The notes: a model not told the origin generated them from the sequence alone. A DNA stretch of 56,245 bases from Diphasiastrum complanatum (GCA_029204225.1 CM055096.1:40226970-40283214); one strand, 5' to 3'; shown: positions 13,600-24,942, counted from the stretch's first letter. Numbers and translations: made by a program.

Positions 13600-13959
13600 T
13601 TTAGAGAAGGAAGAAGGGCTGTTGGGATGAGTGAGAGTAAGATTAAACTCCAACACTTGGCTCCACAAGAATCTCTTTTATGTGCATGCAACATGATCTA
13701 GGTGATCTTCACTTGGCTGATTGTAATAGTGGTATCACCTTGAAAGGGCCAAAGATAGATGAGAATAAAGTCAAGATAGTGCTTGAGTGGTTGATACCAT
13801 GTAGTGGGTTTTTCTATCCACCTTCAATCCTAAAACTAAGCACCTGCAAAACATCAAACAATGAAGAGAATTCTAACATGTCGCACGGAATTTCATTCCT
13901 ATGAGAGCGATTCATACACATGCTTGTGATTCAAAATCTAATTACCAAGATCAAGCTTA

Positions 13960-14032
<73 letters not shown>

Positions 14033-14513
14033 AATAGAAAAGATTCAATCACAACAATTAGCAAACCCAAATCATATAAAGATTTCAAGAAAACATGAGA
14101 GATGGAGCAACATCCAAATCCAATTCGATAGAGTTTCCACCTTCTTGATTGAACATAAGAAATGAATTACATCATCCCTATTTAAAGTGAATTCTAGGTC
14201 CCTTGGCCTCAAAGCCTATTGGCCAATTCCTACCTCTCTTGTTATTTGAATTTGAATTTTAGGGACAATGCACTTTTCTTCCCTAACTTGATTATTAGGC
14301 CCTATGACATTTCATTCTTGCAAATTGGCCTAAAGTCCTTTTATTAACTTCTAATCAATCCAATAACTATGTGATCATCGGGTTGGACTTACACACGCAA
14401 GGCGACAAATCCCTTTTATTTATTAACTACTAATAAATGAATAATCTAATTAGGGTTGCCTTGATATCCACTGTGGTAGCCTAGTCATTATGGATGTCCA
14501 CAAAATCAATGAA
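13600..14513. other. Noncoding DNA with a (CT)n microsatellite
   Basis: No recognisable gene. A pure CT run occupies 13964-14029, and frames across it encode only Leu-Ser. The rest is AT-rich. It could be LTR or untranslated DNA of a lost element, but no terminal repeats are visible. Confidence 0.6.
13964..14029. repeat. (CT)n microsatellite
   Basis: About 33 uninterrupted CT units, the third long GA/CT run in the first 14 kb of the window. Confidence 0.97.
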
Positions 14514-14783
14514 TTAAGTAGTATAAAAGGTTTGATCGTTCCCCAAGAGAGAGAATAATCTTTTGTTTTGTATGATAAGTGTATGTAAGACGGTGAATGG
14601 AATGTGATGTGTAATATTCACAATGAATACTACAGCAACATATCTGGTTATCCAAAGATATTTGGGTAAATTGGCATCTAGAAACACCAATGGTGAAACG
14701 ATTTGGTCAAGGTCTGTGATTATAAAGGTTACTTTACCTTCCAGGCTTTTAGGACAATAGTAAGTAATCAGATCAGACAGCAA
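14514..14783 (-). pseudogene. Copia integrase remnant (C-terminal half), minus strand
   Basis: A single frame contains DANLPKYLWITRYVAVVFIV, which fits the copia integrase region usually reading NLPKxxWxEAVxTAVxLIN. Flanking integrase motifs are not recognisable, so this is a short, diverged fragment. No stop interrupts these 89 codons, but no other domain accompanies it. Confidence 0.45.
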
Positions 14784-15664
14784 CTAGCAAATAGATTCAT
14801 CAAACAGAATCGAATTGGCTAATGATTTCTCTTAATTGAACACAGTGAATTAGTTCTTTATCGCAAAAAGCAAACAAAACAGAGCATCAAACAAGTTCGT
14901 TATTTGAACACATAGCTCATTCAGAATTGAAAGAAGTTCTTCTTATGGTTATGCTTTACAGCTTCAGCTAATTCCGAGACTTGCAGCAGAGCTCTCATGT
15001 TTGCTTGTTGATCTATGTACATTTGCTTGAGATTAATAAAGTGACGGATTTGTTGGGTAATTCTGTGTATTTACTTAGGTTTTGTGAGCTTGTGTGCAAC
15101 ATTTGGTATCAGAGCAATTACTTTCAAGACTTGTGTGGGATTTGGCATCTTCAGTTAGGGTTTGGAGCATTCTTGGAGAGCCAGCGCCCTATTGTAGGTG
15201 ATTTGTTGGTAGGTTTGGAGCCCATAAGATAGCAGATTGAAGCCTTGTGGTGGATTGCTGATCTTCTGGCATCCTTTGAGCATTTTCTACTACGTGGCTT
15301 GATTATTCTCTTCGCTTTTGTGAAAACTCAACCCACATAGGATTTGTAAATTTGTTTGTAACTTCTTCAATACTCAGTATTTTTCAGATCTGTCAGTTGC
15401 AATAAGCTTCTTGTGGTAGGTCACTGGTAGGGTAAGGCTTTTCGCTTTCTGATTCAGTGATCATCCATAGTTTTTTGCCAATTTTCAGTTTGAAACCCTA
15501 GTTTGCTAGTTTTTGGAGAAGAAGAGTCTATGTGTCATTAGAACTTGGCTGTAGGAGATCTATTCTATTCAGTTCTTCTAGAAATTCAGGGCAACTTATC
15601 TGTGTAGTGATTTGAGGTGCTAAGAGCTTGGTTTTTCTTTGTTTCTATTACCTATCTTTCTGCT
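14784..15664 (+). other. Probable 5' LTR end, primer site and leader of a plus-strand gypsy element
   Basis: The sequence up to 15103 is probably LTR because a perfect tRNA-iMet primer site follows at 15104-15115. From there to 15664 is an untranslated leader preceding the gag ATG at 15665. The outer LTR edge cannot be placed because no second LTR copy is present. Confidence 0.5.
15104..15115 (+). promoter_or_regulatory. Primer binding site (tRNA-iMet)
   Basis: TGGTATCAGAGC, the exact complement of the 3' end of plant initiator tRNA-Met. It lies 550 bp upstream of the gag start, as expected for plus-strand priming of minus-strand synthesis. Confidence 0.85.
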
Positions 15665-17040
15665 ATGGCATCCGCAAGCAACACCAGTCAAGATTCACAT
15701 AGATTAGATGTTGTATATTCCAAGGTGGATACTATCGAAGCTACTCTTAAGCTGATTTTGGAGCAACTCAAAGGTAAAGGGCTTAGCGTTCCTGAGAGAG
15801 TCAGTGGTACAGCTATGGAAGTAGAAAGGACATTGTCAACGGGCCATGAAGCTGAGTTGGGGTTTTGAAAGAGAAAGCTACCTACTATCAAAGATTTAAA
15901 ACCTCCGAAGTTCACTGGAGCAGTATCTATGAGAACTACTGATGTCATTGAGAATTGGTTGCAAAAGTGGGAGAAAGCATTCCAGATGTGTGGCATAGAC
16001 GATGAGACTAAGATGATTGCTGAAGCCACATATCGTTTTCAAGGGTCAGCACAAAGGTGGTGGAGGAAGGTGGAAAAGGATGACCTAGTTCCAACCACAT
16101 GGGAGGCATTCCGGCAAATGTTTCCGCAAAACTGGGTGCCTATGGATGAAGACAACAGAGCCATGCAACAATGGTCTTATTTGAAGCAGGGTAACTTGAG
16201 CATGCAGGATTATGCAGACAAGTACCAAGAGGCTTTGTTACGCATTCCTCAGGAAGTTCCTATGTACGTGCAAATATTTCACTTTGTGGAGGGACTTCGA
16301 GAGAGTATTCGCCCTTTCGTGCGGAAGGAGCAATCTCATGATTTGCGGGGAGCCATCCAGATGGCTTTGTATTATGAAGATGGGAAAAAAGGCCCGGATC
16401 TTGTTGCAGTAGCTGGTACAAGTGGTCAGCAACCTTGGGGACGCAAGGGCAAATGGAAAAAAAAGAGAAAGTTTGAAGGTCAAACCAATCAGTGGCAAGC
16501 TCGGGGTGACCAAAGGAAGAAGGGTGCAGGGGCTCCAAAAGGCAAAGGGTTGTATGGGTAGCCCAATGTCCAAAAAGGTCAGCGTCCTTCAATGTTGTCG
16601 CCTCAGGACCAAGAATGTGCAAAGAGGGAGAACCTCTGTTTTGGATGTTTGGGACAACATAGGTGGAAGGAATGTCCACGAAACTTGATGCGGACCACAT
16701 ATAACCTTCAGGTGTATTAGATGAACCAAGGTGATGACCCTATGACAATGGAAGAGATCGAGCAGAAGCCAATCCAGATGTTCCACGTCTCATGAATGTT
16801 TCGGTGGTCAGGAGAGTGGACACGGCTCCACCAGCACTTTTGTCAAAGTCGGCTCACCAAGGGTATCAATTTCCTAACACTTCTCTTATTGTTATGCGGG
16901 GACAGCTGTGTGGTAGAGATGTTCAGGTTCTATTTGACACTGGGTCCTCTCATAATGTGTTGAATTCAACTTTGGTACGGAAGTTAGGAGTGAATACAAA
17001 TAATTACAATTTACCATACATTGGGCAAAGGGATTCAAAG
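15665..17040 (+). pseudogene. Ty3-gypsy (chromovirus-like) gag, zinc knuckle and protease, truncated
   Basis: The ATG at 15665 opens MASASNTSQDSHRLD, followed by a Retrotrans_gag domain (about 15929-16400, with IENWLQKWEKAF, AQRWWRKV and YKQEALLRIP-like blocks) and a basic Lys/Arg-rich tail. A degenerate knuckle, CFGCLGQHRWKEC (about 16637-16678), lacks one residue of CX2CX4HX4C spacing. The aspartic protease follows with VLFDTGSSHNVLN (about 16926-16965). An in-frame TGA at 15866, a TAG at 16559 and frame changes around 16600-16790 disable it. Coding breaks off at about 17040 inside the protease, where a minus-strand integrase block begins. RT and RNase H are absent. Confidence 0.85.
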
Positions 17041-17051
17041 TACATGTGACA

Positions 17052-17065
17052 TTCCTTCCCTCCTC
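17052..17065 (-). promoter_or_regulatory. Polypurine tract and LTR start, minus strand
   Basis: On the minus strand GAGGAGGGAAGGAA runs directly into TGTCACATG, the expected arrangement of a gypsy polypurine tract followed by the first bases of a 3' LTR. It follows the integrase stop. The LTR itself is cut off within about 10-40 bp by the junction with the plus-strand gag-protease piece. Confidence 0.6.
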
Positions 17066-18121
17066 AGATGACATCATCCTCGATGGCAAAGTCTGGATAA
17101 TGTGCATGCAACCCATGCACAGTCTCCCAGATAGCATCATTGAGAGGTCGTCCATGCCATGCAACTAAGTACTCATGGAGCAAACGATTTTGCAACCGTC
17201 TATGCCTCCGGTCAAATACTCTCGTTGGTCCATGCATCACCTCCCCATGTTCTTGAAACAATACAAGGCCATCAACCAACAAGTTATCACCATCATGTAA
17301 AACCTTCTTTAAGCGTGAAACATGAAAAACAGGATGAACCATACAACCAACAGGCAAATCCAATTCATAAACAATGCTATTAATCTTTTTAACAATTTTC
17401 CAAGGTCCACAATATCTAGGTGACAACTTATAACACTTCCCTGTCTTTAGGGTTTTCGAGTCCTTTGGAATCCTGAAAAATACCATATCTCCTTCCTCGA
17501 ACTCTCTTGGCGTACGATCCAGATCAGCATATGTCTTTGCCCAATCCATCGTCGCTTTTACATTTTCCTTGGCTAACTCCAACATCTGTTGCATGTGAGT
17601 TAGAAATTCCATAGCACTAGGTGTCTTATGAGGCATACCTATAGTAACTGGACTGGCTGGTCTAAAACCATAATTTAGTTCGAAAGGACTCATCTTCGTA
17701 GATGCATTCTTTTGATCATTATAGGCAAACTCCAACAATGGTAGGTAACGTTCCCATTGTGTTTGCCTTTCACTCACGTATGCCCTAAGCATGTCTTCCA
17801 AGGTTTGGTTAACTCTCTTAGTCTGCCCATCTGTTTCAGGATGATCAGAACTACTCATTCCCAACTGCACCTCTAACTTCTCAAATACTACAGCCCAAAA
17901 ATTGCCAGTAAAATGAGAATTCCTGTCAGACACAATGGACCTAGGTAGTCCATGAAGTCTGAATACATGCTGTATAAACAAATCAGCCGTACCAGGTGCA
18001 TCAGTCTTATTACTAGTTGGGATAAAATGAGCCATTTTCGTGAGTCTGTCAACCACAACTAGGATAGCATTATGTTGCTGCTGCATATGCGATAAACATG
18101 TAATAAAGTCCATGGAAATAC
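17064..18121 (-). pseudogene. Chromovirus integrase with chromodomain, minus strand, 5'-truncated
   Basis: A 349-codon open frame from MDFITCLSHM to a stop at 17064. It contains the integrase catalytic core (first Asp in SMDFIT, second in SDRNSHFTGNFW), the GPF/Y-like region (SPRYCGPWKIVKKI, VHPVFHVSRLKKV) and a C-terminal chromodomain (EYLVAWHGRPLNDAIWE). The zinc-binding N-terminus is missing: sequence upstream of the first Asp stops at 18122 and abuts an unrelated copia fragment. The third catalytic residue, normally Glu in TDGQTERVN, is Lys here (TDGQTKRVN), which should abolish integration. The frame is otherwise open. It is a separate, inverted fragment relative to the gag-protease on its left. 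Confidence 0.9.
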
Positions 18122-18480
18122 TTACATTCCTTCACTTTCAAAGAATTTGCTAAGTGTTGGTCAAATGATAGAAAAAGGATACATGGTAAAGTTTGGTGGT
18201 GATGCTTATTTCATTACAAAGGAAGAAATCTTGGTTGCTAGGGGCAAAAGACAAGGTAGACTTTTCAAGCTTGATGCTTTTGTTATGGCTAACAAAAAGG
18301 ATGGAATGGAAAAGGAGATTGGTCTCAACTTTCCAAAGTTCCCTTTTAGTATCAATAATATTGGTGGATCTTATGCAAAGTATAATAAGCTTCCTTATGC
18401 TAGATCTAGGTCAAGATCTAATATGCTTCTTGGAGATGTTCATCTTTGTGATAACTTGGCTAGTTATGAGGATAATGATG
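18122..18480 (+). pseudogene. Copia GAG-pre-integrase fragment, plus strand
   Basis: The frame IPSLSKNLLSVGQMIEKGYM, then KGKRQG-like ARGKRQGRLFKLDAFV, closely follows the segment between protease and integrase of the intact copia element at 26205-30155. After about 18400 only a short RSRSRSNM echo of the integrase start remains. The coding relation then fades into an unrecognised frame. It begins exactly where the minus-strand integrase piece ends. Confidence 0.75.
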
Positions 18481-19710
18481 GTTCTTCATGACAAGTGCAA
18501 GCATACAAAAGGTAAGGAAAGAGCTAACTTCATCAATGGAGGTGAAGGTTTCTTCCTTGGAAAAGGTTGTTGCTAATGATTTCTTTGATCATATGGAAAA
18601 ACATGTTGCTAGGTGCATTCATGAAGGAGGTGGTTCTTCTACATTCTTTTGCGATGAGTCCAAGAAAGTCATTTTTGCAACAAGTGGAGTCACGTGTCTT
18701 CATAAAGAGAGTAGATCAAATGGTTCTATCAAGAGACTTTTGGTGAGGGAGATAGTCACAAGTCAAGAAGAAGAGAAGTATGTGAAAAGTTCAAAGTAGG
18801 ATGTACTTTGAATGATCTCATTGTGAATGGTAGCGAGGAAGAATCATTATCATATGAGTCAGTACCTAAAACATTGAGTAGAAGTTCTTGTTTGATGAAA
18901 GATAGTACTTCAATCATCCTTATGTTGAAGGTACTAATCATTTTTTTCATGGCTTCTAATGTTTTTGAGGTTTCTACTTCTTATGATGCAATCATTAAGA
19001 GGGGGTCTTATGAAGGAAAGAGCAATGGAAGATTGGTTCTTGGGAAGATCCAAGGCATGGATCTCACATCTCTTCATCAACTTGCAGGAGTCTGTGATTA
19101 TGAATTGATCACTCATGATCAAAATGGCAAAAGGTTGGTTGGAGAAGACTACATAGAGCAAATCGAGAGGCAATTTTCTCAAGGCAAGGGAGATCTTATT
19201 GTTGAGCTTATTGAGATTTGTTATGGAGTCAAGAACGCTAGATTTAATACTCATCTTCACCTACTCTACTTCATGTTGGATGGAAAGTTTGGAATCTATC
19301 TTTTGATTTGTGATGGTGCCACCAATGACATTGTTGTCACTAACCCTTGTGGAGATTCGAGATCAAGCATTGATGAGATCTTGTTGGATCCAGATCATAT
19401 GTTTGAGAGGGAGTATTTCTAGAGGTTCATGTCTGAAGATATTCATATCTTTGATAGCTTTGATGATCAAGAGAAAGGTAAGCAAGTGGAAGCGACTCAC
19501 TTTGCTTTACTCACATGTTTTGGAGAATCTTCTTATGTCGATGATGCTATGCAAGTGGATATTGGTTCTCATGGTTTTCATACTAGAAAATAAAGTAATG
19601 GATCTATAAAACAAAGTTTGTTCAATGATTTTGATGGTCAAGAGGAAGATCAAGAGGTTGGTCTCAAAGGGCTTCAACTAGTCAAAAGGAAGTTGGCAAT
19701 TTGGAGCTAG
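18481..19710 (+). pseudogene. Unrecognised decayed reading frame in a copia-like context
   Basis: Consecutive open stretches (18488-18799, 18808-19422, then to about 19710 through isolated stops) suggest one former frame of about 400 codons with one frame change near 18790 and stops near 19420 and 19592. The composition is hydrophilic and Asp/Glu-rich at the end. A central segment reads LGKIQGMDLTSLHQLAGVCD and a hydrophobic stretch lies near HLHLLYFMLDG. I recognise no retroviral domain. It follows a copia fragment and precedes an LTR-like segment, so it may be cargo or a non-gag-pol frame of a non-autonomous retroelement. Function unknown. Confidence 0.45.
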
Positions 19711-19828
19711 TCAAGAGCATCAAATGAAGGTTATTTGGCAAAGATGTTATGGATCTATTTTTCCAGGTTATTGAAGAATCAAGTAAGGTCAAAGGAGTAG
19801 CAAGGAAGTGTTTTTCAAGTTTATTTTA

Positions 19829-20650
19829 TGTTGAAAATTGTCTCTTCTCACTTGACATTGTTTATTGTAAATAAAGATCAATCATTAGAACAATGTTGAT
19901 GATTTGATTTCACACGTGTGGAGCCTGTTCCCACGTGTGAAAGAAAGTACTTTTCATACTTGTATATATCTAATTTGATTTTGTATCAATCTAGTTAGTT
20001 TGAACATGATATGACTAGTTTTTGGTCAAGTTGACTAGTCACCTAGAAATTAGCTTTTCCTTGCATGTGCATGAGTAAATGCTCCCACATGGCAAGTGGA
20101 TGTTCACATGTGTTTGTAGAGTTCTAGAAGATAAGAGTTGACCATTTTCCTTAGATCCTATTTTGTAGGGAATATTCCTATATTCTAGGACACGAGCTCT
20201 TTGGATTTTAGCCATATTCTAGAAGGTCAACTTTGGATAAGGATCAAGGATGGATCAAATGGATAGATCTAAGTGATGTGGCACTCTTCACATGTGTGAA
20301 GACCTGCTGAACTATACCAGACTTGTGGATGTACTTGATCCATAAAAGGATCATCATTTTGCTAATGCCATTGATGACACTTTTGCATTCTACACTTTTG
20401 TGAGATTTTTAGTCATTAGAATTGTGATTTCTATGAATGATTGCTATCAAGAACTATAGTACTTGTTGTTTCAGGTGCAGGCCATACTATGGACTCCACA
20501 CGTGTGAGGCCGCTCTCACTAATTTATGATTTGTTGATCCATTGCTCTTGCTTAAATCTAAGTGTAGCGAATCTAAATCAAGATCTAATGTGTAGAACTT
20601 GATAGATCCATTTATTAAGAAACCAATAACTCTCTATGATTTTTAAGTAC
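19829..20650 (+). mobile_element. LTR-like segment, plus strand
   Basis: It begins TGTTGAAAATTGTC, close to TGTGAAAAATTGTC at the start of other copia LTRs in this window. It carries the cacacgtgtg palindrome (19911-19920), cacatgtgtg (about 20290) and caggccatactatgg followed by cacacgtgtg (about 20480-20510), the same module seen in the LTRs near 25.4, 32.0 and 37.1 kb. No primer site follows, so the right edge is uncertain. Confidence 0.5.
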
Positions 20651-21430
20651 AATCATTATTGTCCTAAAAATTGAAATTTTATCACTTTACTTGTTCTATC
20701 TTATGTTTGAGCTATTTCATGTGGATGTGTGCAAATTGTCAAGATATAAACAAACTAGCTACATTGTCTTGCAATATCTTATTGTTGGAGTTGTACTAGC
20801 ATTCTTGGCTAGTTTTGTTGATGAAAATGAAGCTAATGGAGGTTTATTATGTTGCTCATTCATGGACAAGTCATCAAGTGTTGATGATATCTTGTGGCAA
20901 GATGGAGATGGAGGCTCATTCATGGAGTTTTATGGTGGAGACATATCAAGAAAGGACAAAGTTGGAGGAGACAAGCAAGCAAATGGTCATCACTCACATT
21001 TATTGTTTGGTTGCTGTAATTTTCCAGAGAGTTCAAAGTTTGAAACATGGAAGAATCATTTCATTCACATTCTATTTGGTTCTTCACGTTTTAGTTAAAC
21101 ACTATTTTAGTATTTTTGGACAATCCCAAGTCCCATTCTTTTCTTTTATGAGGTCCTATGCTCAAAATAAATTCAAACACACAAATTTGACAAAGACCTA
21201 TGTTCAAACTTAAGTCTGAGCATGTTCTCTTTTGCTCGAACTTAAGTTCAAACACACAAGCATTTACTAGAGATGATAGAGAGAGAAAATAATTTGTTCC
21301 AAAATCAAAAAATTCTCCCAATATTACTAAAATAGTGTTTTTATATCTTGATGTGTAAAATTGATGTAAGAAATAGTGAAACATCCAATTTGGACACTAT
21401 TCTCTATATCATTTATGAAAGATATTTTAG
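20651..21430. other. Noncoding DNA, part inverted relative to about 23.2 kb
   Basis: A frame of 135 codons (20691-21098) has no recognisable domain. A segment around 20712-20770 (gcaaattgtcaagatat) is found in inverted orientation around 23230-23280, so both probably come from the same repeat family. No gene is supported. Confidence 0.45.
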
Positions 21431-21527
21431 AACCTTAGAAACAAGATCTATACTTAGGATGGAGATCATTCTAAAGTTGGATCAAAGTAGTATGGTAAAA
21501 CTATGCCAAAACTAGTTGAAGAGGAAG
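21431..21527 (+). pseudogene. 3' end of a copia element with polypurine tract
   Basis: Short, stop-containing remnant. The last bases (aaaactagttgaagaggaag) closely match the end of the intact element's pol and its purine tract at 30130-30150, followed at once by an LTR start. Confidence 0.5.
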
Positions 21528-22151
21528 TGTGAGAGATTTCAACAAGTTTAGTCTAGTTTAGTCATATTTTGGTAAATTGTCAATATGAGGCCAAAACTCA
21601 TTTTAGACTTAGAGATAAATTTTTTGAAGTTACATTAGTTCAAAATACATTCAATAAACACATTTTGAAAGTGTGGGAAAGTTGGTAGTTGAGTTTGAGA
21701 GAGATTCAAATTTGAACTTTGGGTACATTGAATCTAGTCCCAATAATAGTAGGGTTTACATTTTGGAGGAAAAGCCAAGTGGCCAAATAGGGTTTGGACC
21801 TGCTATAAAAGGTTGTAACTCGTGGAGAGACACATCTTCTCTCTTCTCTCTCTCATTTCATCATTATACATGGTCCTCTCTGGGTTCTACTACTCAATCA
21901 TTTATAGAAAAATTAACTTTTTTTACGTAAACTGCTTAACTTGATTGAAAAATCGCTTTTCAATCGCTTTTTACCAAAACTGTATCCATGCACGAAATTG
22001 TACTGATCAATCTATTATAAAACTCTGTCCCATGGTCCCAGACATGCAAAGTGGCTCAAAAAAATCTTTATTCCATTGGATATGCACACTATTGCTTCAT
22101 TCCCTGACATATAATTATAACATTTCGAAAATTTTCCAAATTTTGAACTAA
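21528..22151 (+). mobile_element. Copia-type 3' LTR, plus strand (family J)
   Basis: Starts TGTGAGAGATTTC right after a purine tract. A TATA box (tataaaa, about 21804-21810) follows gccaagtggccaaataggg, the same arrangement as the intact copia LTR, which has gacaagtggccaagagg before tataaata. Its first 280 bp recur at 23283-23532. The right edge is not clear. Confidence 0.6.
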
Positions 22152-23282
22152 GAATTGCCCAAACTTCCGATGATCATAACTTTGGCTATAGAGCTCAAAA
22201 TTGGTCATTGTAGAGCATACTACAGTGGGAGATGGATCAACAAGATTATTGCCATGTCACCTTGCCACCTGGACTTCACACATGCGAGCTATATCAGGCT
22301 GAATAAATTGTAGGAGGGTGCACTTTTCCAATAGTGGTTTCTCAAAAATCATGCCTCAATCTTACATGCATTAATCAAAGGTTACAAGAACTCTAATAAG
22401 GTTCATTAGAGAGCAATAGAAGCTTCTATTAGGTTCAGCAAGCATCCATCGGCTCAAATCCACCGAAAATTGCTTCTATGGAAGGCGCCATTGAGCAACT
22501 TCGAATAGATGGTCCCTAAGCCTCCCACAACCAAATTGGGTGCATGAGAGCTTGAATCAGAGGAAATAATACCCTAATTTTAGATTGTATATAGGTTTAG
22601 AGGTTTTAGATCCAGTACAAAAAGTTATTCAAGTTAAAAGATTCATAAAAATACACTATTTTTGAAGTTTTGAGACTTCTAACAGTGACTGATTGGTACC
22701 AAACTTGTTTGTAGCCTTTGTACAGCTTCATTACACACTTGAAAACATGCATACAAAGTTTTGTGCAAAGATATTGAGAAAATATTCCGAAATAGTGAAA
22801 AAAAAGTCATCAAAAAATCATGTTTTCAAACCAATTTTCAACTTTTTCAAAATATTCTGATGGATCAAATTTACATGCAAGTGCAATCTGACCCCACCTA
22901 TTATAATTCACCTACATGAAAGTGCCACAGTTGTTAATTAGGCTCAATATCGATTCTTACACTCAACCTATTTATGTTTGGCTAATTTGGATGCACATCT
23001 CACTTCATCAACAATGTAGAAATCTTGCATCTAACATGCTAGTTCATGAGAAATCATGCATAACTCATTATGAAAACTAAGATCCAATTAGTTTCTAGTC
23101 TAATTCGTACTACAATAGTCCTTACGGTACCTTCACACATGTGGAATCATGCCAAAAAAGTTTAGTTCCATTCTCCACAATAGAATCAACAATATCAAAA
23201 GAGAAGAGATAGAAAAAGACAAAAAGAACAATGTGACTACTTTCATCATATCTTGACAATTTGCATACATTCACATGAAATT
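22152..23282. other. Noncoding LTR-like DNA
   Basis: No coding frame. Copies of the LTR palindrome module occur near 22267 (cacacatgcg) and 23107-23147 (cgtactacaat ... cacacatgtgg), so at least part of this stretch is diverged LTR or leader sequence of the copia group that fills 18-38 kb. Confidence 0.4.
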
Positions 23283-23532
23283 TGTGAGAGATTCAACTAC
23301 TTTAATCATATCTACTACATTTCTATATTTGGCAAATTGAGGCCAACTTTATATTAGACTTAGAGTTTGAATTTACAAAGTTAATTAGTCTAAATTTCAT
23401 TTGAATAAACACTTTTTGAAAGTGTGGAAAAGTTAGAAGTCGAGTTTGAGTAAATTCTAGACCCAAAAATAGTAGGGTTTACATTTTGGAGGGAAAGCCA
23501 AGTGGCCAAATAGGGTTTGAACCTGTTATAAA
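23283..23532 (+). repeat. Truncated second copy of the family J LTR
   Basis: Direct repeat of 21528 onward: tgtgagagattc at the start, tagtagggtttacattttgg and gccaagtggccaaataggg later. It stops just after the TATA-like ttataaaag, where a minus-strand copia leader begins. The truncation point marks a later insertion or deletion. Confidence 0.8.
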
Positions 23533-24230
23533 AGTATACTAAGTTTTAGCACCAAAACTTGTTAAAAATGGATTTGCATTAGATTAATGGCTTATGCTCT
23601 TGTACTTGGCTCTGAAATCATGTGAAAGTACTGCACTTTAGGACCATAAATGGATCTTTTGTTGATTGGATGCTTGCTTAACAATCTATCAAAAAACTAG
23701 TCCTCAAAAAGTTGGCAATTTGACAAACAACAAGCATTAACAATCAAAAGCATTGATCAACATTGAAATCTGAGCCCACATGTGTGTAATGCAGGCTGTA
23801 GTACGGCCTTCAACCTGAGAAACAAATAGAAATTGATTTGGTTTCATTTGGATCACAAAAACTCAATGTACATAGTGAACTAGCTTGAAATTGCCAATGA
23901 GCTCCAAAAATATTCTCTTTTCTCACTATGGAGAGAGGAAATACATAGCAAATTCGACTTCCTTCTTGAAATTAGGTGGATTTCCAGCATGTAATAAGGA
24001 AGTTAACTCACTCTCCTTGACCTAAAATGAAACCCTAGCCTAGATCCTAGAGTTATGCTTGGTAGGTAGCTAGTTGTTCAAATTTTCACCTTAAACTTAG
24101 GTGTAGGGTCCTATAAAGTAGGGATGACCACCAAATTGGCATCTTGGCCTTCCATGTGTGGAACCCAATTATACACAATATTTACAAAGTTCTACATGGC
24201 TAGATTTGCCATAGTAGGATATTTTTCACA
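23533..24230 (-). mobile_element. Minus-strand copia LTR with primer site and short leader (family K)
   Basis: Read on the minus strand, TGTGAAAAATATCC starts at 24230 and the LTR ends ...TTTCACA at 23621 (610 bp). A degenerate primer site TGATTTCAGAGCC (23608-23620) and about 75 bp of leader follow. It resembles the LTR at 31547-32236: both contain caaatctagccatgtagaa, ggatctaggctaggg and ttccttattacatgctgga. It occupies the place where the 5' LTR of the adjacent plus-strand copia H should be. Only the 5' end of this element is present. Confidence 0.8.
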
Positions 24231-24524
24231 TAAGTGGTGGCTAATAGATTGCATATCAAATTTTTAGCATTTGCATGGAGTTCTTGAAATATTTAATTTT
24301 TTATGATTTTGTCAAGGCCCTCATTTTGATTGGATCTCTAGATAGTGAGGTTGCTGGACTTCATTTGAGTCTTGGTATAAGTGCTAGAAGAGAATTGAGT
24401 AGTTTCAAATCTTTGTGATTTCTCTTTGAAAACATTTGTTGTTGTTCAAAGGAGTGCTTTTTGCATTGAAACAGGTTGAAAGAGAAGATCAGGTCATTGC
24501 TACATGGCAACATAAAGTGGAGTC
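24231..24524 (+). other. Leader of copia element H
   Basis: Untranslated sequence ahead of H gag. It resembles the leader of element F just before its ATG: caaatctttgtgatttct, then tgcattg(a/g)aacagg. The 5' LTR and primer site of H are missing. Confidence 0.6.
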
Positions 24525-24937
24525 ATGTTGGAAGCCAATGATAGACTTACCTCAAGTGACTATTCATTGTGGAAAGTGAGGATGAAATCACTTCTTGAAA
24601 TGAATGATGTTTTGGATATTGTTTTAGGTTTGGAGGAGAGACCAGCAACACAACAAGGTCAAATGACATATGATAAGAGGGCCAAAAGGGCTCTACACAT
24701 GATCAAGATCAATGTTACCAATGAGCTTCTCAAGGAGGTTGGTAAGAGTACTTCATCTAAGGATGCTTGGCTTTCATTGAATAAGCTTTATGAATCCAAA
24801 TCTACTTCTAGAGTGTTGACTCTAAGAAGGAAAATCTTTTCTTGTTTGAAAAAGAGTGAACAAAGTCCAAATACTTTTATTTTGAGGATGAAAGCATTGA
24901 ATGATGAGTTGGCTTGCATTGATAATAGCATTAAGGA
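24525..24937 (+). pseudogene. Copia element H: gag, first part
   Basis: MLEANDRLTSSDYSLWKVRM starts a gag frame about 75% alike to that of element F. The codons are uninterrupted up to the insertion of F at 24938-24942. The frame continues in register at 30809 once F and one copy of its gggac duplication are removed, so F split a reading frame that was still open. The annotated start may be internal; F begins about eight residues earlier. Confidence 0.85.
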
Positions 24938-24942
24938 GGGAC

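Noticed and set aside
14514-14783. Host gene on the minus strand
   Set aside because: The only recognisable block is copia integrase-like; no start, stop or intron evidence for a cellular gene.
20691-21098. Possible host gene of 135 codons
   Set aside because: No domain, no intron signals that extend it, and part of the underlying DNA is present inverted near 23.2 kb, indicating repeat origin.
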